A stretch of 64,000 nucleotides of DNA from Leuconostocaceae bacterium ESL0723 (GCA_029392055.1 CP113928.1:990501-1054500); one strand, 5' to 3'; shown: positions 1-9,201, numbered from the stretch's first letter. The notes: generated from the sequence alone by a model not told the origin. Numbers and translations: made by a program.

Positions 1-1266
1 TGCTGCCGGTGACAGCAAGACCACGTCACCGGGTTCAGCTATTTTGACTGCTATTGGGGCCGCCTGCCGGACGTCGCGAACCGCAATCACTGGCAGGTGG
101 GCTTCCCGGGCTAAGGCGACGACTTTTTGCTGGGTCTGGCCAAAGGCAATTACGCCCTTGACATGCTTCATGTTTGGCAGGAGGCGGTTTAAGTCATCCC
201 CCCGATCCAGACCACCCGCCAACCAAATCGTAGGCTGGTCAAAACTATCCAAGGCAGTCTGGGTGGCCTCAATATCAGTGGCTTTAGAGTCGTTATAAAA
301 GGCCACCCCGTGGTCGGTGAAAAGGTACTCTAGGCGGTGCTTAACCCCACCAAAGGTCTTTAGCACCTGGGCCATGGCCGCTAAACTAGCACCGGCCAGC
401 TTGGCAGCAGCCACGGCGGCTAAAATATTTTCCAAGTTATGGGGACCAACCAGTTTAATATCCTTTAAGGCCGTCACTGGTTCCCGGTCAACGACCAGCT
501 GCCCATCCTTACAATCGGCAAAGTAACCCGGTCGAGTCCGCGAGAACTCCAGCACTTGAGCCTGGGTTTTTTCGGCAAAATCGGGAGAATCCTTACCGGC
601 CGCATTCAAGACCAGGTACTGGTCAGGACGCTGGTCCTTAGTAATCCGAAACTTAGCAGCCACATAATTTTCCCGGGTCTTGTGGTAGTCCAGGTGGTTG
701 GCAAAGATGTTGGTAATTACGGCAATATCAGGGGCCAGTTCCGGAATACCCAGGAGCTGAAAGCTAGATAGCTCCAGCAACAAAGTGTCTTTAGGCCCTA
801 AATCAGCAACCACTTCACAGACCGGGGTGCCAATGTTACCGGCCGTGGTCACATCAATGCCAGCGGTTGATAGCATTTGGCTAATCAAGGTCGTCGTGGT
901 GGTCTTACCGTTGGAACCGGTCACCGCAATCAGACGGCCGGTAAAGGTTGACAGGGCGACGGCTACTTCGGTGAGCACCGGGATACCGGCTGCCGTAGCA
1001 GCTGCGACAATCGGATGATCATAGGGAATGCCCGGATTTTTAACCAGGTAGTCAAAGTCATCGCGGAACTGTTCCACCTGATCATTGGGGGCAAAAACAA
1101 CCCCCTCGGCTACTAATTTTTTAACACTGTCGTCAGCTGGGATTGGCTTTTGGTTAGCCACGGTCACCTTGGCGCCCAGTTGAACTAGGCGCTCAGTCGC
1201 CGCCTTACCTGACCGGGCCCAGCCCAGTACTAATACCCGTTTATTGTTGAAGTTCAAGCCCGCCAT
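1..1266 (-). CDS. murD: UDP-N-acetylmuramoyl-L-alanine--D-glutamate ligase (MurD), 3' end cut by window
   Basis: Cytoplasmic ATP-dependent ligase that adds D-glutamate to UDP-MurNAc-L-Ala in peptidoglycan precursor synthesis. The minus-strand frame stays open from an ATG at 1266 to the window edge (422 codons) without a stop. An N-terminal Rossmann-like segment begins RVLVLGWARSG. The Mur-ligase ATP loop GSNGKTTTTT follows, and near the edge GDVVLLSPA matches the family C-terminal domain, so only a short tail is missing. The start is preceded by an all-G Shine-Dalgarno (1271-1276). It is the last visible gene of the dcw operon, 41 bases after mraY. Confident by motifs and context. Confidence 0.95.
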   Translation of the reverse strand, partial: MAGLNFNNKRVLVLGWARSGKAATERLVQLGAKVTVANQKPIPADDSVKKLVAEGVVFAPNDQVEQFRDDFDYLVKNPGIPYDHPIVAAATAAGIPVLTEVAVALSTFTGRLIAVTGSNGKTTTTTLISQMLSTAGIDVTTAGNIGTPVCEVVADLGPKDTLLLELSSFQLLGIPELAPDIAVITNIFANHLDYHKTRENYVAAKFRITKDQRPDQYLVLNAAGKDSPDFAEKTQAQVLEFSRTRPGYFADCKDGQLVVDREPVTALKDIKLVGPHNLENILAAVAAAKLAGASLAAMAQVLKTFGGVKHRLEYLFTDHGVAFYNDSKATDIEATQTALDSFDQPTIWLAGGLDRGDDLNRLLPNMKHVKGVIAFGQTQQKVVALAREAHLPVIAVRDVRQAAPIAVKIAEPGDVVLLSPAA

Positions 1267-1307
1267 GCGGCCCCCCTATTTACATATTTATAAAATTTAA
1301 ACTCTAG

Positions 1308-2270
1308 TTAAACCAGGAAATACACACCCACCAGGGCTAAGACCAAAGTGATTCCCCAGAAGAGAAAGTCAATCTGCCATTCGCGCCAGCCAAACTGCTC
1401 AAAGGAGTGGTGGATTGGCGCCATGGGGAAGACCCGCTTTTTAAAGAAGTGATAGCTGATGGTTTGAATGATGACCGACAGAGTCTCAATCACAAAGATT
1501 AGGCCAAACCAAACCAGGGAAAGGGCGGCATGGAGAAGGATTGATTCAATGGCTAAACCAGCCCCCAGCGCTAATGACCCGGTATCACCCATGAAAATTT
1601 TGGCCTTGGGATGGTTGTAAAACAGAAAGGCAATCAAGGCCCCAATCAGGGCCAGGTTAAAGGTCACAATGCTGGGATTATTGGCCTGCCAGGCAATCCA
1701 AGTATAGACGCCATAAACAATCACACTACATCCGGCCAAAAGACCATCCAGACCATCGGTTAAGTTGGTGGCATTTGACCAGCCGACCAACCAGAACCAG
1801 AGGAAGAAGAAGTAGAAGGGCCCCAGATAAACTGGACCAACCACTGGTAAGGTGATGACAAAGGGCACTTTTAAGACCCACATCAAAATCAAAACTGCCA
1901 AAGCACTAATAGTCTGAGCCGCCAACTTAGGCTTGAAATGGAAACCCTCATCGCTGTGCCGGACTAATTTCAGGCCATCATCAATCCCGCCAATCAGGGC
2001 AAAGGCCCCCACGGCCACCACCAGAATCAAGGTCCAGGTAAAACTGGCCTCGCTGGCATAGGTGCTAGGCAAAACTAGGACGGTCAAGACGGTAGCGGCG
2101 ACAAAGAGCGCCCCACCCATGCTGGGGGTGCCGGCCTTGGCCTGATGGTCAGGACCCAACTTACGGATGACAGCCTGTTCCTTAGACTGTTTTAAAAACC
2201 GAATCAATGCCGGCATCAAGATCGCTGTAATCAAAAACGCCAGGACGAACGCCCACCAATGCAACTCCAT
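1308..2270 (-). CDS. mraY: Phospho-N-acetylmuramoyl-pentapeptide-transferase (MraY)
   Basis: Integral membrane enzyme that transfers phospho-MurNAc-pentapeptide to undecaprenyl phosphate to make lipid I. The 320-residue length is normal. It shows about ten hydrophobic helices and the family motifs: GTPSMGG near residue 48, the DD pair in GGIDDGLK near 96, NATNLTDGLDGL near 165, FMGDTGSLALG near 227 and PIHHSFE near 283. It follows pbp2X by 6 bases, so the two are cotranscribed and probably translationally coupled. Nothing is truncated. Confidence 0.97.
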   Translation of the reverse strand: MELHWWAFVLAFLITAILMPALIRFLKQSKEQAVIRKLGPDHQAKAGTPSMGGALFVAATVLTVLVLPSTYASEASFTWTLILVVAVGAFALIGGIDDGLKLVRHSDEGFHFKPKLAAQTISALAVLILMWVLKVPFVITLPVVGPVYLGPFYFFFLWFWLVGWSNATNLTDGLDGLLAGCSVIVYGVYTWIAWQANNPSIVTFNLALIGALIAFLFYNHPKAKIFMGDTGSLALGAGLAIESILLHAALSLVWFGLIFVIETLSVIIQTISYHFFKKRVFPMAPIHHSFEQFGWREWQIDFLFWGITLVLALVGVYFLV

Positions 2271-2276
2271 GAATTC

Positions 2277-4418
2277 CTATCCTCTCTCCTTTAGACGGAC
2301 CACCTGGTTGGTGGAATCCGAAATCAATTGATCTGGTCCAATTCGCTGACTGGCCACGTAACCATTGCCACTACTTTGCACGTTAAAGCCGGCCTGATTG
2401 GCGTAGGCTTCAACTTCTGACATACTCCAACCAGTCATATCTGGCATGTGAGAGCTTCCCTTGGCAGTCACAATGATGAGCTGGTCTTTAAGAGCGTACT
2501 TGCTGGCACCAACTGATTGGGCTACAACTTTGCCGCTAGAGCCAATGTTAGCCACCCGGAAACCAGCCTTGGTTAACTGCTGATTAGCGCTGTCCAAAGA
2601 TAGGCCGGTAACGTCGGGTAATTTGACCTGATTCGTCTTTGATTTTACCGCACTATCACTGTCATTCAAAGCCTGGAGCATGACCGGGCGGAAAACCTTG
2701 TTCAGGGTAATTTGGATGTTAGCATCCGGGAAAACCTGGGGCTGACGAACAGCCACGTACATGATATAGCGTGGATTTTTTTCGGGGACAATCGTCATCA
2801 CTGAGTGAATATCGTTGGTCAACCCATCCAGGTAACGACCATTTTCTGAAATTTGGGCCGTACCAGTCTTAGCCGCAATCTGATAACCAGCATCACGAAG
2901 GTCGTACTGCTTGGCCGTACCAGTATCCTCGTTAACGACATCGGTCATGTAACTGCGAACCTCTTCGGCCGTCTTGGCCGTGATTGGGTGGGCCACCGTC
3001 GTGGTTTCGCCTCGATAAGTGACCTTACCGGTCTTACTATCAGTAATCTTATCCACCAGATAGGGCTTAATTTCCTGACCATTATTGGCAATGGCGGAAT
3101 AAGCCTGCAAGAGCTGGATAGGCGTTACGTTGATGGCCTGACCGTAGGCAGTGTTGGCCTGGTCAATCGGGTGCTGGAAGGAAATTGAACCTGGATCCTC
3201 CTGGGGCAGGTCTGAATCAGTTGAGCGCAGGAAGCGGAAGCGTTCAATATAATTGCGCCAAGTTTTAGCGCCTAACATCTGCTCAAGGTGGGCAAAACCA
3301 ACGTTTGATGACCGCCAGTAGGCTTCACGATATGTCAAAACCCCTTCGTTTTGACCGAAGGCATCTACAACCTTTTGACCATCAATGTTTAAGGTTCCAG
3401 ACTGGTAGGTATCGTTGGGGTGCCACTTACCCTCCTGAATAGCCGCGGCCAAGGTGAAGGTCTTCATCGTTGACCCAGGTTCAAAGGAGGCCTGGTTTAG
3501 CATATTCTGCCAAGTATCCTTCAGCCCTTCTTGGGTATTAGGGTCAAAGTTAGGGCGCTGGGAAGCCGCCAAAATCCGCCCAGTCTTAGAATCCATCAAC
3601 ACCCCAAAGGCCGACTTCGCATGGGTGGTGTTGTAGAGGGCATCCATCTTATTTTCCAGGGTATTTTGCAACTGGGTATCCAGGGTCAGGGTCACGTTGT
3701 CCCCGTTTTTAACGGTCTGATCATTTTGACCGCTCACCTGAGTGCCAAGGACGTTTTTTAGGCCATCTTTCCCACTCAGGGGCTTGTTCTTGGAGGCCTC
3801 AATTCCCAAAATCCCGTTTAAGTGGACCTGGCCAGCCTTGTCTGCAATCGAGTTAGTCAGGCCAATAATATGGGAGGCCATCCGGTTATTGGGGTAATAG
3901 CGGGCTGGCTGGGGCGTGAAATTAATCCCTGGCAAGTTTAAATCCTTAATCTGACTGTACTGTTCCACCGACAAATTTTTACCGGCTGGGCCAAACTCAA
4001 CCTGGAGTTTGTCAGTATCCAAGTACTTTAGGATTTGCTTTTCATCGAGTTTAATAATGGGACTAAGCTTTTTAGCGGTCTGCTCCTTATCGACCACGTA
4101 GAGTGGCTTCTTACCATCTTTTTGCTTCTTATCCAAGACGGCGTACAGGTTATAAACCGTGCTGTTATCGGCCAAAACCTGGCCACTGACATCAAAAATA
4201 CGACCCCGGGTCGCCGGTACAATTTGCTGCTGCATAAAGGACTGGCGGGTCGCGGTCGTTAAGTTGTGGTGGTTAACTTGTTTGGTACTGGCAATTTGAA
4301 AGAGTCGCAGACCTAAAATCAAGATAATCAGAAAAACGCCAATAAAAAGTACCAAGCCAAACAGCTTGGCATTTTTATTGACCTTTCGCTGGAATAATCG
4401 TCTGCCCTTAAACTTCAT
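2277..4418 (-). CDS. pbp2X: Septal penicillin-binding protein 2X-type transpeptidase with two PASTA domains
   Basis: Class B PBP (FtsI/PBP2X type) that cross-links septal peptidoglycan. A 713-residue protein: basic cytoplasmic N-terminus, one membrane anchor at about 20-42, a dimerisation domain, a transpeptidase domain with S316-T-M-K319 (nucleophile), S370-S-N372 and K517-T-G519, then two C-terminal PASTA repeats beginning near residues 597 and 656. The gene starts at ATG 4418, 5 bases after ftsL, and leads into mraY, the standard Gram-positive dcw order. PASTA domains link it to the PrkC kinase at 12.2-14.1 kb. The symbol follows streptococcal usage; ftsI or pbpB would serve equally. Confidence 0.95.
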   Translation of the reverse strand: MKFKGRRLFQRKVNKNAKLFGLVLFIGVFLIILILGLRLFQIASTKQVNHHNLTTATRQSFMQQQIVPATRGRIFDVSGQVLADNSTVYNLYAVLDKKQKDGKKPLYVVDKEQTAKKLSPIIKLDEKQILKYLDTDKLQVEFGPAGKNLSVEQYSQIKDLNLPGINFTPQPARYYPNNRMASHIIGLTNSIADKAGQVHLNGILGIEASKNKPLSGKDGLKNVLGTQVSGQNDQTVKNGDNVTLTLDTQLQNTLENKMDALYNTTHAKSAFGVLMDSKTGRILAASQRPNFDPNTQEGLKDTWQNMLNQASFEPGSTMKTFTLAAAIQEGKWHPNDTYQSGTLNIDGQKVVDAFGQNEGVLTYREAYWRSSNVGFAHLEQMLGAKTWRNYIERFRFLRSTDSDLPQEDPGSISFQHPIDQANTAYGQAINVTPIQLLQAYSAIANNGQEIKPYLVDKITDSKTGKVTYRGETTTVAHPITAKTAEEVRSYMTDVVNEDTGTAKQYDLRDAGYQIAAKTGTAQISENGRYLDGLTNDIHSVMTIVPEKNPRYIMYVAVRQPQVFPDANIQITLNKVFRPVMLQALNDSDSAVKSKTNQVKLPDVTGLSLDSANQQLTKAGFRVANIGSSGKVVAQSVGASKYALKDQLIIVTAKGSSHMPDMTGWSMSEVEAYANQAGFNVQSSGNGYVASQRIGPDQLISDSTNQVVRLKERG

Positions 4419-4423
4419 ACTTC

Positions 4424-4786
4424 TTACCGGTTTACATTGCGAATATTATCATCGGCCTGCGCCATATTTTCCTTTTTAGCCACATCATCAAGGTTTTGAC
4501 GGCTAGTCTTATCTTGAATCTGGACCTTGAGGCTGTCATTGTCCTGGCGGGTTTCGGTGACCTTTTGCTGGAGTACATTGCTCTTTTGCACCATGGCATC
4601 AGTCCGAACACTAGTATAAACCGTACCCAGCATAATGGCTACAACGGCAAAGGCAAAAATCGCGACCAAACGTCGTTCCTTCTTCGTCCAAACCGCTGGC
4701 TGGTACTTGCGGCGGCGAACTGCCGGAGCGCCCTTTCTTGGCAGGGCTCGCGCGTTATTTCCATACTGATATGCATTTTGTGCCAT
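4424..4786 (-). CDS. ftsL: Cell division protein FtsL
   Basis: Small bitopic divisome protein that, with DivIB and DivIC, activates septal synthesis. It is 120 residues: a basic cytoplasmic N-terminus (about 1-40), one membrane helix at about 41-60, then an extracytoplasmic segment rich in Q, K, D and N with the heptad spacing of a coiled coil. Sequence conservation in this family is low, so the call rests on size, topology and the invariant position between rsmH and the septal PBP. Confidence 0.9.
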   Translation of the reverse strand: MAQNAYQYGNNARALPRKGAPAVRRRKYQPAVWTKKERRLVAIFAFAVVAIMLGTVYTSVRTDAMVQKSNVLQQKVTETRQDNDSLKVQIQDKTSRQNLDDVAKKENMAQADDNIRNVNR

Positions 4787-4810
4787 AAGCTTTGTGCTCC
4801 TTTGTGTTGA

Positions 4811-5758
4811 TTAGTCCAGCCGCACGCGTTCAATGCCGCGTAACTTGGCTGAATCAGCCCGGTGATTAGCCGCTCGTTCTGCTGCCGGCGGTAAAATCGG
4901 CTTTCGGTTTAAGAGGCGAAAGCTGGGCTGGTATTGGTCCGGCAAAACCGGTAGGCCTGGCGGCAAATCCGGTCCGCTGGTCTTTTCGCGAAACATCTGT
5001 TTCACCAGACGGTCTTCCAAGGATTGGAAGGTAATCACGGCTGCCCGTCCGTTCAGTGCCAAGAGATCCAGGGCCTGGGTTAAAGAATCTTCTAAGGCAC
5101 CCAGTTCGTCGTTTACGGCAATCCTAAGGGCTTGGAAGGTCCGTTTGGCCGGATGGCCGCCATGGCGCCGGGCCGGCGCAGGAATCGCTTCTTTAATGAC
5201 TTCTACTAACTCGAAAGTAGTATCAATCGGTGCCTGTTCACGGTGCTGCTCAATCTTGCGGGCAATCGCCTTACCAAAGCGGTCCTCACCGTAGCGGGTT
5301 AAAACTCGGACCAATTGGTTAAAGGGCCACTGGTTGACAATTTCATGGGCAGTTAAGTCCTGGTTCTGGTCCATCCGCATGTCCAAACGGGCATCGTGGT
5401 TGTAACTAAAACCCCGGGCTCCTTCATCGAACTGAACCGAACTAACCCCCAGGTCATAAACAATGCCATCAACGGCCGTTACACCCTGGGCCGCCAAGGC
5501 CGTCTGCAAATTGCGAAAATTTTGGTGCATGAGGACCAACTTACCAGCCGCAATTTCACTGGCATAACGGTCAGCATTGTAGTCAATGGCAGTTTGATCT
5601 TGGTCAAAGCTATAAAGACGACCGGTACTAAGCTGCTTTAGAATCTCGCCGGTATGGCCGCCGCCACCCAGGGTGGCGTCAACATAAATCCCGTCGGGCT
5701 TGACGTCTAACAGGTCTACGGCCTCGTGGAGCAACACTGTCACATGTTTAAAAGTCAT
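4811..5758 (-). CDS. rsmH: 16S rRNA (cytosine1402-N4)-methyltransferase RsmH (MraW)
   Basis: SAM-dependent methyltransferase acting on C1402 of 16S rRNA. The SAM-binding motif [13 protein letters not shown] lies near residue 28, and later [17 protein letters not shown] is typical. I chose ATG 5758 (315 residues) because GGGGG at 5764-5768 lies five bases upstream; an in-frame GTG at 5770 would add four residues but has AAGGA too close. It is the second gene of the dcw operon after mraZ. Confidence 0.95.
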   Translation of the reverse strand: MTFKHVTVLLHEAVDLLDVKPDGIYVDATLGGGGHTGEILKQLSTGRLYSFDQDQTAIDYNADRYASEIAAGKLVLMHQNFRNLQTALAAQGVTAVDGIVYDLGVSSVQFDEGARGFSYNHDARLDMRMDQNQDLTAHEIVNQWPFNQLVRVLTRYGEDRFGKAIARKIEQHREQAPIDTTFELVEVIKEAIPAPARRHGGHPAKRTFQALRIAVNDELGALEDSLTQALDLLALNGRAAVITFQSLEDRLVKQMFREKTSGPDLPPGLPVLPDQYQPSFRLLNRKPILPPAAERAANHRADSAKLRGIERVRLD

Positions 5759-5779
5759 CGTGTCCCCCACTTTCCTTGC

Positions 5780-6211
5780 TTAAAAATCAAAATCAACTAA
5801 ACCTTCAGCAATATCATCAAAGTCCTCAGCGGTCTTACTGGTGTATGCCTGCCAGTTGTCGGCACTCCAAATTTCAAAGGCATCGCCGACCCCGGTCACA
5901 ATCGCGTCCTTGTCCAGGTTGGCGTGTTCGCGCAAGTTAGCCGGAATGGCAATCCGACCCTGCTTATCAAACTCGGCCTCAGTCGCCCCGGCCATCACGA
6001 ACCGTTTGAAGGCCCGCGCCTCTTTTTTTCCAATTGGTAGTCGGTTTAACTGAGCCTCTAACTGGTCCCAAACATCCTTGGGCATGGCCCGTAGGGCGTG
6101 TTCCATCCAACGGGTAATGACCACTGAATCACCCAGCTGGTGCCGGAATTTGGCTGGAATAATCAAGCGGCCCTTAGTATCTAAGCTATGTGAAAACTCG
6201 CCCATGAACAT
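5780..6211 (-). CDS. mraZ: Transcriptional regulator MraZ
   Basis: DNA-binding SpoVT-AbrB-fold protein that forms rings and controls its own dcw operon. It is 143 residues with two tandem half-domains, each carrying the DxxxR signature (DTKGR near residue 12 and DKQGR near 83). The start MFMGEF is the family norm, and AAGGAGG lies about 7 bases upstream. The operator candidates sit at 6252-6299, which fits autoregulation. First gene of the operon running to murD and beyond. Confidence 0.96.
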   Translation of the reverse strand: MFMGEFSHSLDTKGRLIIPAKFRHQLGDSVVITRWMEHALRAMPKDVWDQLEAQLNRLPIGKKEARAFKRFVMAGATEAEFDKQGRIAIPANLREHANLDKDAIVTGVGDAFEIWSADNWQAYTSKTAEDFDDIAEGLVDFDF

Positions 6212-6251
6212 GGGGCCACCTCCTTCCAGTAAAGTTCATACGTTTAATTTA

Positions 6252-6299
6252 CCATATTCCCCCACTTTCCACCACTTAATTACCCATATCCACCACTTT
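6252..6299 (-). promoter_or_regulatory. MraZ-box array and mraZ promoter
   Basis: On the minus strand G-rich boxes recur about every 10-11 bases: AAAGTGG (6299-6293), ATATGGG (6289-6283), TAAGTGG (6278-6272), AAAGTGG (6268-6262) and AATATGG (6258-6252). This matches the known behaviour of MraZ, which binds direct TGG-containing repeats one helical turn apart. A weak promoter, TTAAGT (6279-6274), 17 bases, TATGGT (6256-6251), lies inside the array, so bound MraZ would cover it. Assignment is by pattern, not by binding data. Confidence 0.75.
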
Positions 6300-6304
6300 T
6301 GCAC

Positions 6305-6333
6305 AAAAAAACGGGTCAGCATCCGCTGACCCG
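6305..6333 (-). terminator. Rho-independent terminator of the DUF3397-like gene
   Basis: A 9-bp perfect stem CGGGTCAGC/GCTGACCCG with a 4-base loop is followed on the minus strand by seven T. It separates the small membrane gene at 6358-6699 from the mraZ promoter. Confidence 0.9.
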
Positions 6334-6357
6334 GTGTAAAACTAGTCATTTAATTCA

Positions 6358-6699
6358 TTAGTGCAGTCCCATAATCAGGGCGGCAACCGCCACGATAATC
6401 TCGGCCAAAGCCGCAATCAAACCGCTCCACTGCCAGTAACGGTGCCAAAATACCCGGTAAGGCCATTCTCGCCGTAGCAAAAACCAGCTCAAAAACCAGC
6501 CAATTAATAACCAAACCAGGAGAAACCAGAAAAAATAACCCGGCATAAAGGCTAAACCGGCTGTGAAGTATAGGGCCAGCCAGTTAGGTAAGACCACAAA
6601 ATCCAACCAGGTCAGGTTAGGGTACCGGTGCCAGTAGCGGCGCAGCAGGTACAAGCCGCCCAAGACTAAGATCCAGATTATTGGTATCCAATACCACAT
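6358..6699 (-). CDS. Small membrane protein, probably DUF3397 family
   Basis: No enzymatic function can be stated. The 113-residue product is very rich in W, F and L and has about four hydrophobic segments separated by short basic loops. Size, composition and the position directly upstream of mraZ match the DUF3397 family of lactobacilli, from memory. It ends in its own terminator (6305-6333), so it is a separate transcript from the dcw operon. It is divergent from the small gene at 6797. Confidence 0.6.
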   Translation of the reverse strand: MWYWIPIIWILVLGGLYLLRRYWHRYPNLTWLDFVVLPNWLALYFTAGLAFMPGYFFWFLLVWLLIGWFLSWFLLRREWPYRVFWHRYWQWSGLIAALAEIIVAVAALIMGLH

Positions 6700-6796
6700 G
6701 GTGTCACCCCTTAAAACTGGCGGTTAAATGCCGCCAAACATTTTTAAAACATCTTCAACTATGTTACCATAATGGTACTTTTAAGTGAGGTTACCC

Positions 6797-7003
6797 ATGT
6801 CAGCAGAAGATAAAAATCAAGCCGTTAACCGGAAGTTGGCCAACGAAGTTCATCAGCAACTAAGCAAGCGGCCCATCCCACCGGTTGAAAAAAAGTCTAA
6901 GAGTGGCATTCAAAAACTAACCCTCGTTATGACCTTCCTAATGGTCCTAATCTTGGTTGGTAGTCTGGTTTATGCCGCCGTAAGCGGACTGGGTTGGATG
7001 TAA
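6797..7003 (+). CDS. Small single-pass membrane protein, DUF4044-like
   Basis: A 68-residue protein of unknown role: hydrophilic N-terminal half rich in K, N and Q, then one membrane helix at about 43-62. I chose ATG 6797 because GAGG at 6787-6790 is six bases upstream; an in-frame GTG at 6785 overlaps that ribosome site. Resembles DUF4044 proteins that lie near mraZ in lactobacilli. A strong terminator follows at 7025-7057. It faces away from the DUF3397-like gene, so about 95 bases between them must hold both promoters. Confidence 0.65.
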   Translation: MSAEDKNQAVNRKLANEVHQQLSKRPIPPVEKKSKSGIQKLTLVMTFLMVLILVGSLVYAAVSGLGWM

Positions 7004-7024
7004 TTCTAACTCGATTTAGACCAC

Positions 7025-7057
7025 AAAAAAGCAGCTACTTGATGTAGCTGCTTTTTT
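7025..7057. terminator. Bidirectional terminator
   Basis: Stem GCAGCTAC/GTAGCTGC with loop TTGAT, flanked by six A and six T, lies between the convergent small membrane gene (plus) and fakA (minus) and can serve both. Confidence 0.92.
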
Positions 7058-7064
7058 ATTCACT

Positions 7065-8774
7065 TTATTCAACTGCCAAAAGCAGTGGGTAAAGTGGTTG
7101 CTTGCCATTATGAATTTCAGTTTCGATGGCTTCGTCTTGTTGGGTGGCAAACTTAGCCAGGCTATCAGCCTCCTTGGCGTTAGCACCCTCGCCGTAAATG
7201 ATGGTCACAATCTCAGAATCATCGTCAAGCATCAGACCGAGGGCTGACTGGGCGACGTTCAGCATCTTCTTACCAACGGTGACAATCTTGCCATCAATAA
7301 TGCCTAACCAATCCCCGTTTTGAATCTTCTTACCATCAACTTCAGTGTCACGCACGGCCTTGGTTACCTGGGCTGACTTCACGTCAGCCATCATCTCAGT
7401 CATGTTGTCAAAGTTTTCAACCAGGTCATTATCCGGGTTATAACCTAACATGGCTGAAAGGCCCTGCTGGATGGTCTTACTCTGGACAACTTGGACGTTA
7501 ACCCCTTCAGCCAAATCCATGGCTTGTTGGGCGGCCAAGAAGATATTGCTGTTGTTTGGCAGCACAATCACCTGCTTAGCCTGGGTGTCCTCGATGGCCG
7601 CCACAATATCAGCAGTGGAAGGGTTCATCGTCTGACCACCAGTAATCATGGTCAAAACTCCCAAAGAACGGAACATCTTTTCAATGCCTTCACCGGCGGC
7701 AACCGCAACCACGGCAGTATTAGGCACAACTGGCTTAGGCTGGTTTTGGGCAGCGGCAGCTGCCTCTTCCTTCTTCTGGGCGTCAATGACGGCTTGCTGC
7801 TGGTCACGCATGTTATCAACCTTAACCTTGATTAAGGAACCAAACTCAGTCCCCCAGTGCAGTACAGCGCCGGGATCTTCAGTGTGGACGTGGACTTTAA
7901 CAATCTCATCATCGTTAATGACTAGGAGGGAATCACCTCGCTGGGCCAGGTAATCATAGAACTTCTGGTAGTCAAAAGGCTGGTCGTAAGTGGTCCCTTC
8001 GCCGATCTTAACCATGATTTCTGTACAGTAACCATACTTAATATCAGCTGGATCCAAATTCTTGTCAGCCTGGGCCCCAGCGTGTAAGTCCTCAACCATC
8101 CGGTCCAGTTCCGCATTGTCAGGCGCCTGAATATTATTTTCATCAAAGTCGCCGGATAGGACCTGGTCAAAGGCATCTAGGACAAAGACCAATCCCTGCC
8201 CACCAGAATCCACTACGCCAACTTCTTTTAGGACTGGCAGCAGGTCTGGCGTTGAATCTAGGGCTTTTTGGGCGGCCTTGGCCACCTGATCCATAACCAC
8301 CATGACGTCATCACTCTGCTTAGCCGCCTTGTTAGCAGCCGCAGCGGCTTCACGGATAACCGTTAGAATCGTTCCTTCAGTGGGTTTCATCACGGACTTG
8401 TAGGCCACTTGGGCCCCTTCCATGAGGGCATCAGCCATATCACGGGCCGAAAGCGTTGCCTTGCCATCCATGCTGTTGGCAAAGCCCCGGAAAATCTGGG
8501 ACAAAATCACGCCAGAGTTTCCCCGAGCGCCCATCAAAAGACCCTTGGCCGTCGCCTTGGCCAAGGCACCAATCGTAGTATCGGTGGCGTCGCGCTCATA
8601 CTGAGCCCCGCTAGCCATTGACAGGCTCATATTGGTCCCAGTGTCACCATCGGGCACAGGGAAAACGTTGAGCTTATTGATTTTTTCAGCATTGGTCGAC
8701 AGGATGGCCGCCGCCGCATTAATCATCTTGCCAAACTCAACGTTGGTAATGGTTGTTAGTTTTTCCTTGGTCAT
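7065..8774 (-). CDS. fakA: Fatty acid kinase ATP-binding subunit FakA (DhaL/DAK2 domain)
   Basis: With FakB it phosphorylates fatty acids to acyl phosphates so exogenous fatty acids can enter phospholipids. The 569-residue protein has an N-terminal DhaL-type ATP domain with the metal motif VPDGDTGTNM near residue 41 and GARGNSGVILSQ near 82, a middle region, an A/Q-rich linker near 336-352 and a C-terminal DegV-like part. No FakB gene is in the window. It follows the Asp23-family gene by 8 bases, the common YloU-YloV order of Firmicutes. Formerly annotated as dihydroxyacetone kinase-like. Confidence 0.92.
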   Translation of the reverse strand: MTKEKLTTITNVEFGKMINAAAAILSTNAEKINKLNVFPVPDGDTGTNMSLSMASGAQYERDATDTTIGALAKATAKGLLMGARGNSGVILSQIFRGFANSMDGKATLSARDMADALMEGAQVAYKSVMKPTEGTILTVIREAAAAANKAAKQSDDVMVVMDQVAKAAQKALDSTPDLLPVLKEVGVVDSGGQGLVFVLDAFDQVLSGDFDENNIQAPDNAELDRMVEDLHAGAQADKNLDPADIKYGYCTEIMVKIGEGTTYDQPFDYQKFYDYLAQRGDSLLVINDDEIVKVHVHTEDPGAVLHWGTEFGSLIKVKVDNMRDQQQAVIDAQKKEEAAAAAQNQPKPVVPNTAVVAVAAGEGIEKMFRSLGVLTMITGGQTMNPSTADIVAAIEDTQAKQVIVLPNNSNIFLAAQQAMDLAEGVNVQVVQSKTIQQGLSAMLGYNPDNDLVENFDNMTEMMADVKSAQVTKAVRDTEVDGKKIQNGDWLGIIDGKIVTVGKKMLNVAQSALGLMLDDDSEIVTIIYGEGANAKEADSLAKFATQQDEAIETEIHNGKQPLYPLLLAVE

Positions 8775-8782
8775 TATTCTAC

Positions 8783-9142
8783 CTAATCGCTTGTGCGAAC
8801 TCCTTGGACAATCACGTTAACTTCAGCAACACTTACCCCGAGAAAACGGTCCAAGTTATACTTGACCTTCTTTTGAACTGACTGGGAAATGTCATTAAGG
8901 CGGTTACCGTACTGAACCACGATATGGACATCGACGCCCAAGCCGTCGTCAGTCTGATGCACAACCACACCCCGACCGTAATTCTCCCGGTTTAGAATCT
9001 GGTTAACCCCATCACGAAAAGCAGCTCGTGAGGCCATACCGATTACACCAGGATTTTCAATGGCTGCCCCACCAACGATGGAAGCAATCACGTCGTTATC
9101 AATGCCAATATTACCGTTCTTTGTCTTAATTTTAATCGTCAT
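8783..9142 (-). CDS. yloU: Asp23/Gls24 family envelope-stress protein (YloU)
   Basis: 119 residues with the Asp23 family pattern: an opening KTKNGNIGIDNDVIASIVGGAA and a later GLGVDVHIVVQYG. The family is linked to membrane or envelope homeostasis in Gram-positive bacteria; no enzymatic activity is known. It shares an operon with fakA, 8 bases downstream. The rpmB gene upstream has its own terminator. Start ATG 9142 is preceded by a weak AGGTG. Confidence 0.9.
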   Translation of the reverse strand: MTIKIKTKNGNIGIDNDVIASIVGGAAIENPGVIGMASRAAFRDGVNQILNRENYGRGVVVHQTDDGLGVDVHIVVQYGNRLNDISQSVQKKVKYNLDRFLGVSVAEVNVIVQGVRTSD

Positions 9143-9201
9143 TTACGTCACCTAGGCCTAGTCCGTGGACCGATTTAGGCCCACCATTCGTTCGTAAAAC
9201 T

